Shown here in pieces: positions 34,854-46,800 of a stretch of 64,000 bases of DNA. Both the position numbers and the translations under genes were made by a program. Position 1 is the stretch's first letter. Each line of letters starts with the position of its first letter. The notes beneath the pieces are model-generated. The model was not told where the DNA came from. It did no database searches and saw only the letters and a program-made list of their open reading frames with translations. The stretch is from assembly GCA_030248135.1 (NCBI GenBank), contig JASANC010002764.1, forward strand, positions 1 to 64,000, written 5' to 3'. This stretch comes from Theristus sp. LFF4_11 (lineage: Eukaryota; Nematoda; Chromadorea; Monhysterida; Xyalidae).

Positions 34854-37800
34854 CTAAAAGAAAATGAATTAATGTTAATGTCAATCTTTAGATAGTTTTA
34901 TTAAACATATTTATTTACTTACGGGATCTGGGTCTATTTGAATCTCAAGGACGTAGTTCGTCATATGTGTGCATAAACAAGTTGCTGTTAAGCCTTTTGT
35001 GCTCTTTATTGTGCAACCTTGCGTTTTAATCTGACTGAAAAAAGAAAGATGGATGACTTTAAAAAGATGCAGACATTGAAATAAAAAGACAGTGTCACCC
35101 GCTGTTTTCAGTGTCACCGGCAAAACGGTCAAGCCAACCACAACGTAAGTTAGAAAGCGGAATGTTGGGCTGAAAAATAGAAGAAGCTATTCCGCTCAGC
35201 GAATAAAATACAAATAGGTAAAGAGACAAAAACATTCAGATCTGCTTGTATTTCTTAACCTTTGGAATTGTGAAAGTTAACTCGATCATAATATCGCGAA
35301 TAGAAGCAAACTGGAGTGAAGTTGCAGCGCTAATTACAGTTGGGGAGTACTCAATGCGCGAACCGGACGGCACAGGACGACTGGTTGCTACTGGCAGCTG
35401 AACGTGTAGAAACGCGCAGGCCAAGTGGAACCGATCTTTGTGCTGAAGCACAACTGAAACAAAAAATCACGCCAGTGTTTAAAAAATAAAGACAGTTTTT
35501 ATTGTTTTACTATTTCAGAAAAATAATAAAAAAGCAAAACAATCAAGCAAGGGTTGCAATAATACCAGGGTTGCGCAGCACGTCAGTGGTCATCATGCAC
35601 TTTTCCCCATTATTGCTGTCCTGCACTGTCGGGAAGCCTTGTCCAGGTCTGACAATGTAGTTGTCTATTCCTGTTTAAAACAGAAGTTTGTGTTCAGGAC
35701 GCAGATCTTTATGCAAACAAGAACAAAATCTACTTGAATGCGGCATCAAAAACGTCCGGTGCGTGCGAGTTTCCGTCAATGGTGCTTTTGCATTTGTTTC
35801 TAATTTGGCCTCATCACGATCAAAGCGCTCGCTGAGTGCCAGTGCCAACTGTTCATGCATGAATGCAAGTTCTACGCATGCTTGTACATCCGATTCCAAT
35901 AATGGACGGTGTTCATCATCGAGTAACTTGTTTATGAAATTGAGCGTTTTCTAAAATGTGCACACACTGTGAGAACCGTGTATTTATGTAACCGGAAAGA
36001 AATAAAGCACAACAAAATAAAAATGACAAACATTGGCCAATTTCATTTGCCACTCTGGCGAAGCGGTTTGAATTTGTGGTAAGGGGCACTGTGGGAGCAT
36101 CTTGTCAAGCATTGCAATAAAACGTTCTACTTGCTTCGAATCACTCAGCGGAAATTGTGATTCAAATGATTGCAGAAACATCTCGCATACTGTTGGTTCG
36201 TTTTTATATTCCACAAGAATATTATGGGGCGCTGATGGTGAATAAGCTTCAGCAAGTTGCTTTGTAGAATGAGATGGCACTGGGGTGTCCTGAAACACAA
36301 AGAACTGTTGTCATGTGCGATATTTTGCAAAAGTAAGCAACAAATTTATTGATACGCACCAGAAGTTGCATGAACAAGCGAATGTTTTTTGGAATGCAAA
36401 GAATTTTGACATCTTCCCATACGGCGTTGGAATTGCAGTATCTTGTGCGATTACCTAAAAAGCAATACATCATATCAGAAACCCCAAACATGTCAATTGA
36501 AAACATTCGACACTTATGACAATGTTAAATCTCATTAGATTTCATCGTTTTGTGAACTCGAAAAACTGCCCAGTCCCACATTTGAATATCGAACGTTTTT
36601 ACCGTATTCATGCATGCCACAGGGAAGTGTTACCACTCGATTCGCCAAGCTTTTTGGCCAACCGTTATTTTCGTTGCATATTTCTGAAAAAAATTACGTT
36701 GCATAATAGACGGTTTTTCATCAACATGAATGCATGAAAAGTATAAAAACGTCAGTGTTTCTGCACGCCAAGTTCCAGGGATCTCATGTGGTTCATACAT
36801 CTATAATTTTAACAACAAAATTTTTTAATTTTGTTTTATTTTTTTATCAAAGAGTGTCCCAACTACAGACGAACTCTAAAAAATGCAGGCAATCAGCTGA
36901 ATCACTTGATGCATGCTTTCTGTGCACCCATTGCTGTGGAGGCGGGTCTGTTCTGCAGAGAAAGCTGCATCACGTGATCACCAGCCAATCAGCTGAGTGC
37001 CTATATTTGGAATTCAACTGAAGATGTTAAATATTTCTTTTTTGAATAGCGCGTGTGTAAATGGATGAATTTCAATGATCTTTTCAGGGTTGGTAGAAAA
37101 CGCGCTAAGATTTTATGTGTTATAAAAAAGTTTTTAATTTCATGCTCCCACGCACGAGATATCTACTCTTCAATCCAAGGCACGTTTCAGGATGTTTTCT
37201 GTCGAAGCGTAAAACGTTTGCCTGCTCTTTTTGCTTGTTTAAACCGGTTTCAGACCAGAGGTCAGTTTTATAAAAGTGAATAGTGTCAAAAAGCGAGGAC
37301 TTACTCCAGGGAGTTCCAAACGATAAAGCTTGACAATTTCTGGATAAATTTGTAGAGGTGAACCGGCGGAATGAAGTAATTCGGTGCTGATTTTTGCAAA
37401 AATATCAGACTTATATGAAGCCTTGCTTAAGAAAGGAACTTTGAGTTTAATTATTCAACCGGATTTTGTTATGGTCTAACTTTAGGAATAAGTTTCAGCT
37501 TTCTCATCCATGGAGTAAAACTCCTCAATTTTCAGACACTACTCACTTTTATAAAACTAACCACAGAACCGTCATTCTCTTCAAAACGAAAAAAATAACG
37601 TTTTCGTTCTTTTAATTTTGAAAGTTACGCGCTGAATATGGCAAAAATGTGGACATTCCGTTTTTATTAACAATCAAGCGAATCCATGAAAAGGCCGTCG
37701 AAACCGGCGACCTTCGCAACTCCTGCCAGACAACTGACAACGGACGGTGAGTTTGATCGTCAAATCAACAAATTAATTAATTGTAAGGCCAGTACTAATA

Positions 37801-40800
37801 GGCCAGCAACAGAGGACAAATAATCTGTGAATGAATGATCCCAATCAGCAAACTCTTTCATTTTCTGCTAAAAACATACCTTAATTGGGAAATGCAGATT
37901 TATCGTGTGTTGGTGCATAAAATTTCAAACTTTTTGTGACAGATAAAATCCAAACGCGTTTTCTAGCAATTCTGAAAATTAATTGAAATTCATCTATTCA
38001 CACGACCGCTATTCAAAAAAGAAATGTTTCACATCTATAGTTGGGACTGCATTAAAAGCACACAATCAAAAAAGCTTTGTTTTGGAATGAGAAGTCGTGT
38101 TAGACTATATATGCCTAACGTACCGTGTAGAGTATGCCTCATGAACAACAATTTTTTTGGAAAACAAGTATCTTTTCCAAAAACCATACAAGCGGATGTA
38201 GCATGTGGTAAAAATTTACGTTTGGCTTGCAAGTTTTTTAAGGCTGACGGTCAAACTGCGCTTATTTCGTAGTAAGCATGGGCTTACAATTTTGCACACA
38301 TTACATTTCACTCTACACTGCGCGGTCATTTTGTGTTTGAGTTAAACCAAAAAACGTGTCGCTTTTTTGTTGATCTGCAAACAATAAAAATACATAAACA
38401 ATGCTCTTGCTGCGATAATACTCACTATGTAAGCACGTTTTGTTTGCAAGTTCTTTCATTCCTGGTGGACAAACGCATCTTGATGTCATTGGATTGCAAA
38501 CCGAACCAAGAAGGCAAATTTCCCCATACTGACAGCTTTCACCTAAAATAATAAACTTTTAGTTAATTTAAAAACCGTAGTGCATCTAACCGTGCATTGT
38601 TGAAATTTGAGAAATAAAATATATCGAACCAGTATAAACGTGCTTGGCAACACAGTGTTTTGTTGCGTTTGGCAATTGCCCATTTGGGCACCCACAAACA
38701 CTCTCCTTGAACCTGCACGTTGCGCCACGGTCACAAAGCTTGCTGATAGGTCTACACCGATCGCCCACATATGCTGGTGCTTCATCGCATTCTGTCTGAT
38801 CCGCACGTAGTTTGAAACCCGGTCGGCAAACACAGATATCCTGTAATTCCCCATAATTTAGAGTTTTCGACTTTAGTCACATTTAGCCAAATCATGTTCA
38901 GGTCGGCAGGTCGGCTGTTAACAGTCGAGGAGTGCACGAAGGTTGCAGTTCAAACATAATAATATCAAACCCACGACATCACGCAAACTAAAAAGATGAA
39001 ATCGTGTAAATGTTTTGAAAGTCAATTTATTGCATAGATATTACAAAAAGTTGACTTTTAAAGGTTTTAACCTGTGCAGTTTGCTTATGTTGCTCAAGCA
39101 ATAAAAAACCAAAAGGCCGCACGTTTTGAAAACTTTCCCTGGTGTAAACCAAGCAGTGAAAAGGATTTGTTCATGCATGATGAAACATATATTCCTTACG
39201 TCACTCCACGGCTTGTTCCAGCCATGAATGAGTGCAAACTTCAGAAATTTAAAAAAGTGAACTGAAGTCATGTAAGGAAGATGTTGTTTATCATAAATGA
39301 ACGACCCACTGTATATTGTACTGCATCTTATTGTACATATTGTAATTTTCAGTTTCACTAAAAAAACAATTGTTTTGTAACAAATTTTTAAAACAAACAC
39401 TAACTGCTTCACAACTCATGCTTGTTTGATTAATACACTTGAGATGGCATTGCTGCAACGGTGACGGAATTTCGCAGACACCATGCCGACACATAACGTG
39501 CTCTGGCTGACATTTACCCACGCATTGTTCACCAAGCTTTGGAAGTCGACATTTCTTTGTGTCTTGGTAGTACAGTTGATATGGTACCGTACACTCTCCT
39601 GAAATATGCATTGCCGAACAGTTTTTTAATTTATACAATTGCCAGTTACTACTATCTATATATTTAAAAAACATTAAAGATGCTTAAATCAATTTTTCTT
39701 TTAGTATTACCATCCAATAAACATTTGGCTTCTCGAAACGTTCTGTCGTTAGCGCAAATGCACACTCCCATCACGCATACAGTTTGTTCATTAGGGTCAC
39801 AAATTCTCGTCAACCCGCAATCATCGTTGTACTTGGCAAAACCAGCAGCAGGGTCCAACCAAATAGTTGAGTTGATGCGACATGTTTGCCATGTTATGTC
39901 GTGGTAACGTGGTCGCAAACATTTGCACCTAACAAAATTTTGGTACGCTGATTACGGTGGCCCATAAGAATTTGTGAAGTAGCAGTGATTTCCAATTTGA
40001 ACTGCTCGTATACCGTTCAAGCGACAAACTGATCAAGTGATTATAATTATAATGCGTCAAGTGATTGTGTCAAAAAAATTTTCTTAGTTTCAGTTTGAAA
40101 AAAACAAAATAGGTCGCATTAGTTATATACCGGGTGATCAGAAAAAACGTCAATTTTTAAAACGCTTTGATATCGCGGCTGCATTAATGTTTGAAATTTT
40201 GAAATGTTTGAAACCTGAAATTTGCACCACTTATAGTTATTTTTGGTTGCCATTTTTTGTGATAAAATTTCAGAGCAATGACCATGGCAATGATCTTTTA
40301 TTTTTAATGCAATTTTTATTCGTCGGTGCTTCTACTTTTTTTAAATCGCAGCCATTTCTATTTTTTTTGAAAACAGTGCTTTTTGTCAAGCAACATGCTT
40401 TTGCTAATTTTATTGCTGTCAAGGCGCTTAAAAACTACAATGGGCAAAACGGCCGATCTGTAACTAACCAGGGGTCTTCAAAATCCGAAGACCATGTCGC
40501 ATTTATTCTGCAAAAACTAGTTAAGACAACTTATGAAAGTTCTCGTTTTGTAGCCTGTCAACGACTAGATTTACTGCATTTGAAAAAGATTTGTGAGGAA
40601 ATAACCTGTTTTTATCATGAGCATTTTGATTTTTAAACCCATTTGGTGACTTTTTTCAAACAACTTTTTTGTTCTCCTTAAAAGGCTAAAGACATAGATA
40701 AACCTCAACAGTGACACGTTCATCAAATGGAAAAGTGCAGGAAAAACTGTAAAAAACTCGCAAATTGACAATGGACATTAGCAGATGCATCCGGGACAGA

Positions 40801-43800
40801 CATTTTGAACCTTGCAGTTCAAAGCGTTGCTGTGCTTCATACGTTTCAAATTTTCGAATGCAAATATAACATAGTCAGTGGTTCCCATTTTTAAACTGCG
40901 TTCCAAATTTGAACAATAAGCATTGAACTTAACTCGAGAACAAGCGGTTTTGTCCCATTGCAGTATTTTCTATTAGACAGCATGTATATCAATTAAGCAA
41001 AAACAATTTGTACCTTTGCCTGACGCACGAGGCAAGTAGCAACGGATGACATGGGTTATCAGCATCGCAGTATTCGTTGATCATAGCAAAATCACCGACG
41101 CACAGTCGATCAAGAATGTTTGGCAGACTTGATGGGCAGTAACATGTTCGGTTCAGCCAAGGTCCACCGCAATACGAACCACCAGCGCAGATTTCCCCAT
41201 TTGTGCACGAGTTGCCAGGGTAGACCGTATTTGCAAAACAAAGGTTCTTCTCGTGAATCTGTGCATAATGAATTCTATGAATTACAGGGCTCGATACAGG
41301 GCTTAGTAAATTTGCAAAACTTACTGGACTATAAACAGCTGACTGACCAGCTGGACATCTGCAAATGTATGCGCTATCGCAATAGGACCCACCCATGCAG
41401 GTTTGACCATCACCGCACGATTCAGTCGCGTAGGCAAAATCGGCACCACAAACATACTTATTTAATTTTTGATCGAATACCGATCTTGTCCCGACAGTGC
41501 AACGACATTCTTTTTTACCATTCTCACATACGTTGCATTCAGAATTTCCACTACAAACTTGGCCTTCTGAACAACTTTCGCCAACAAACGCAATGTTTCG
41601 CTTACATATATTATGCGTTGACACGCTGTCATATTCAGAATGCCATCCATTTCGACAACGACATTTATGTTTCGTGCCATTATTTAAACACACACATTCT
41701 GCATCTCCTCTACAAGTTTGATGTTCTGCACAGCTTTCATTTACGTAGGCATCATTATTGATACAAATTACATGTCCAGATGCTACTTGAGCAGATGACC
41801 AGCCATGTGAACACTGACATCGACGTATACCATCTGGAGCTGTTAGGCATATTGAGTTACTCTGACATAATTCGCCATATGCGCAAGACTCGTTAACAAA
41901 AGAACGACATTGACCAGCGTCAATGTCACCCCAGCGAGGACCGAAACGCGTTTCAAGACAAGCCCGCTTTCGCTGGCCGCCGAGGCAGGATATTTCTTGT
42001 ACGGTACCAGTAACTGTTTCTGGCCAGTCTTGACCTGCTGAACATACAGAGTAGTTTTTTAGGCAGATGACTTGGTGTGAATTGAACATCGCTTCACAAC
42101 GGTCAAAATACCACCATTGGTTATGATTATCAATGTCACTATAAACGCAGTAGTCAGCAGTTGTATTAGTCACTGAACCAAACCAAGGGGCCCACGAAAA
42201 CGGAATGGATGGATCGCCATGTAAAGTGTGATTTGCGTAAGATGCATTGCGTGCTAGATCCATAATATATGACGTCTCGGTTGCAGAAATAGCTATAGCA
42301 CCAGATTGCGATTGAAGAACCGCCTTTGTGGAATTATAACGTAAACCCATCCAAAGACTGTTCCAAGTTGGTGATGTAATAACCTTGCTTGCTCTGCAAA
42401 AAAATACATTGCTTGCTCTGAAGTTGTATGTCTGAGGAGCGTGCAGAAGGGAAGTAATAAAAACCTTAGGGAGTGCGTTTAATTTACCTTAAAGTGCTGA
42501 ACTGAAACCATTCAGACGTTGATAGTGGTTGAAAAATGGTTGATGAAGAACAGGTGTCTGTTGCCGTCAGGCAACCGTCGTTCCACAAAATCTCATCGTG
42601 TTTGCAAGTGGCACCTTCAAGCAATAAAACATATCACATTTTTTGAAAAAATGTGGAGCACAGTAGAGAAAACACGGGTTTTTAGTAAGAACTGAAAAGG
42701 AAGCATTTATTTTCAGAATGCTGAGCATTTACCTGGAATGCAGATTATTCCACTATCAGCAATGTCAGTGTAATCTATGGTACCATCCGGACAGGAGCAA
42801 ACTCCATTGACGCATGCAGCTCCGTTGGCACATTTTTCACCAGAATCACACGGTGAACTAACATTAACAACCATGGGAACGCATTTCCAGTGCGTTCCAA
42901 CACTGTCCCATTCAGGCACTGTTGGTATTGGACACTCACACAAACCCGACAGTTTCGAACAAACTGATCCATCAATACAATTTTCTCCCAAAACGCACGA
43001 TTCATTGACATAAGCAAAACATGCACACGCATCAATGGGCGCCCATGTTCCGTCTGAAAATACCTGTTTAATCCACCACTGTAAAATTAGTTGGTTATTT
43101 CAAGATACTTGAAACTTAATGCATGTATGCACATGTAGTACCACTTACCCACTAAACTGACAACGATAACTTTTTAAACGTTCAAAAACTACAGGAAGTA
43201 AAAAGGCTGTTGAAAGTAAGTTTTGCTATACAATTTGATGTACCTTCCAAACAAAGCCTTCGCTGATAGTTCGCATCATGTAGACACTTAGCAATTGCTG
43301 TCTCTCCAGCGTATACTTGTGACCACAGTGGCATCTCTTCGGTGCAATTCAAAAGTTGAACACACTCATGTTTACCGAGTGTCGTGTTAAATCTAAATAA
43401 CCACGAGATACATGCATTATTTCCACGTTTTTTGTTTGTTTGTTTAATTATGTAATCACTCAACAATGATAAAAACTTACTTTGAAATCATTCCTTCCTC
43501 ACATCTGCACTGATGGTTGGCACAACACACTGCACCAGCTTGACAAACTTCAAAGCTGGCGCAAGATTCTCCAGGCCACGCTAGTTTATTAGTGCACACC
43601 GTTTTGCCAAGTTCGTCATTGTATTGCTCCTTAACAGTTTTAGAAATGTCATAAGCAAGCTTTGGAGAGTTGCCTGTCAGACATGAGAACACGATACAAA
43701 AAACAACCTGAAAACGATGCTAACTGTACCTGCAAAGACTGAGGACATTGGCAAGTGTAGGAATGCAGCACATCGCAAACCGATTTGCCATTGCACACTT

Positions 43801-46800
43801 CACCGTAAAGACAACTTTCACGAACATATACGTTCAAAGGCAAACACCCGGTGTGATTTTGCCAAGCATAGTGATCTCCTGCCCGTGTTATATCCATTGA
43901 AGGAATTGTGCCTAGAAGTAAAATTTATGAACGTGAGAAGCTTATATTTGTGTAGCAAGTGGAAGCTGAAATACATCTGTGATAAAATAATTCATATGAT
44001 TAGAAGTAAAACCGCACATGTTAAAAACCTGAAACAAACCTGTGGGACAACGGCATACTTTCATGGTTAGTTCAGTGACACACTGGCTTCCAAGCTGACA
44101 GCGTTCGCCGTAGTCACAAGTTTCATTTAAATACGCGTAACATGTGGCCACGGGGCGTGCCCATATACCTGTTGCACTACAATACCGATACACTGTGCCA
44201 CCTTCACAACTATATTGGCTAAATGTTTTTTCACGCGTTTGGCTCCATTGCCACTTTACAACGCCTGCACCGCAGTAATCTAAAAAACGTAATAGAAATT
44301 TCAAGAAGTTTCACGTTCATAAATTTCCGGGAACTCATTTTGCCTACTAGGTTTGCCGAAGCAGACAACTGCGTTGTCTTTTGAATTGCAGTTGTCAAAT
44401 TTCCATTTGTAATTGTTACCAACTGTGCTGGCAACACAATGATTTTCTTCCGCCGGTAATGGCATTGGCCAACGAGTAGCTGCCAACACTCCCTGGTTAA
44501 CAGTAACACAGTATGGATTGCACATTAGTGTCTTTATAAGTTAAACAAAAACACAAAAGCGTAGAGTAGCACTTTGAAATCGTTTGGCAACCACTCAGTC
44601 AAATTGGCGTACGCAACATCGTCGGACCACTCGTACCGCAGAGCAGACAGCTCAAAATGAAATCCAATCCAAATTCGCTCTAAACTAATTGCCGTTTCAA
44701 TATGTCGTAAGCTGAAAATATACTATATAAAAGTGTTATACCTATTTTGCACTGTTTTTAAACAATTTAAAAACAAATCGTTTTGCTGTACCGTTCTGTT
44801 TGATAAAAGTCCCAATCTTCTTGTGATCGTATAGCAAGCATTGCGTTTCCAGTGGAGTTGCAAAGATCGCGACCAGCTTTCCATGTAGTTGGTCCATACG
44901 ACGTGCTGATGCAAACAGAACTGCCATCCGTATTTAAAACTTCTGTTTCGTTGTCATGACACATTGGAGCTAAAAAAATTTTTTGCAACGAACCTAATAT
45001 AGAACATTAAAGGCCCGTTCATACTGACGTATGCGTATACAGCACGGCACGTCACGTCACTTTAGGTCCCGCGTTATTACATACTGCCGTTCATGCAGAC
45101 GTATGCATGTACGGCACGGCACGGCACGTTAAGTCTTGTGTTATCTCATATTACCGTTCATGGAGACGTGCCTCGACGTCAACGTACGTCAGCATACGTC
45201 AGTATTAATGGGCCTTAAGTTACTAAGATCGTAACGGAAAACAGTATCAGCAAAACAGCACACTTTAGTCAAATGTGACGATAAGTATTCAGACAGTAGA
45301 GCTGCCATCTGAACTTCTATGTGTACGGCAGCATGCAGGGTGGGCAAAAACTATCGGATTTCAAATTGCTCTATTTCGTGCAGTACCGATGAGGAGAGGT
45401 GGAGGTGTGGGACACCCACTCCTCTAAACCCGGGACATCCCCTGGATGCTCCCCACCCCCTTCCCGACTCGGCACCCCTCCCCGTGGCCCTGCGTACCCA
45501 CCCCTCCCAAAATGTTCCCGAAATCACAACTTTTTGTTTAAAAAATCACGAATTTTTATTAAAAAATCACAGCTTTTTAAAAGTCATTTTTCAATAAAAA
45601 TCACGAATTAAAAAAAAAACAATTTTTTAAAAAGTCATGATTTTTTGGTTCCCAGGTGCATAATATGAACTTAATACCGCATTACCTCCAATAAACCCCC
45701 ATGGGGGATTGATACGCCAGCGACTTTTAGGGGTGGGGTTTATTGGTGGGGGGAGGGGTTATTGGTGGGGGGTTATTTACAAAAGATTAACACCGATGAT
45801 TGCATTTCGCCGAGACAATGTTTCGCATTCCATTTGTAATCACCAAATAACACCAACACAATGCGCACAATAATCACCGGAATGAAAACGGAAAAAAACA
45901 CAGTTTGTTTGTTTTCGGTCGCGCGTTTTGGTTTTGCACCGTGACTCTGAAATTTTTAATTCAAAAATCACTTTCTGTCATTAACAGTAGTCGCGATCAT
46001 CATCTCACTCGTCCGTTTTCAGCATTTGCGTGCCAAGGGTATTCCACAGAAATAGACAGAATACGCTGGGCACGTATTTCAAACAGGTTTCCAATAATCC
46101 CCCATGGGGGATTATTTGTGGGGGGGGGATTATTCGGAAACTTGTCGCGGGGGTGGGGGTTTATTGGTGGGGGGTTTAATGGGGGTAATACGTTATGAGG
46201 TTATTTAGTCCTACAAACAACTACCTTAGCGATTTTTTTTAAATTATAGCGTTTTCAGTAAAAAAAATTTGCAATAAAAAATGCGGGGGATTAGTATCTG
46301 GTGCACCCCCACCCCCACCCCCACCCCTTCCAAAATTTTTTTGGTACCCCTGCCTAAAAATGTCTGTCATCTTCGGTACTGATTTCGTGGCTAGTTAGAA
46401 GCTTTTTTATTTTTATGTTTTCCATTTAATTGTTTTTTAATATTTTTTTGAAAAAAGTAACACATTTCACTTTCTGATTAAATGGACGGTGTGCACAAAA
46501 TTGACGTAGACACTTGACTGCACCAGAAATTGGTCAAGTGTCTACGTCAATTTTGCGCACACCATTCTTTCAATCAATAAGTCATCTAACTTGCTGATGA
46601 TAAGCTTTCAGCATTGGATGGGTGCCGTAATTGAAATCTGTGGTTCTCATATTGAGCAGCTGGCCCCAAATCAGTTGTGATTCCAATAAACACGTGGAAA
46701 AAAGTGCAACCCTTCTCGATAAAATTTGGATAATTAATTGAACATTTATTCAGACTTACGACAGTTCAAAAACTTGAAATTTGTGATTTTTCATTTTTTT

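Noticed and set aside
38319..38374. Gene end at the TAG after QTQNDRAV, which would separate the EB-rich part from the receptor
   Set aside because: The GTGTAG donor gives the exact phase needed for the next HormR exon (37386–37305), no AATAAA follows closely, and no signal peptide is seen for a separate receptor. It remains the most likely place for a split if the single-gene model is wrong.
40187..40636. Plus-strand ORF of 149 codons in a receptor intron
   Set aside because: Overlaps a dispersed repeat and lacks domain features.
41120..41761. Plus-strand ORF of 213 codons
   Set aside because: It is the antisense shadow of the 1,380-bp cysteine-rich exon of the receptor.
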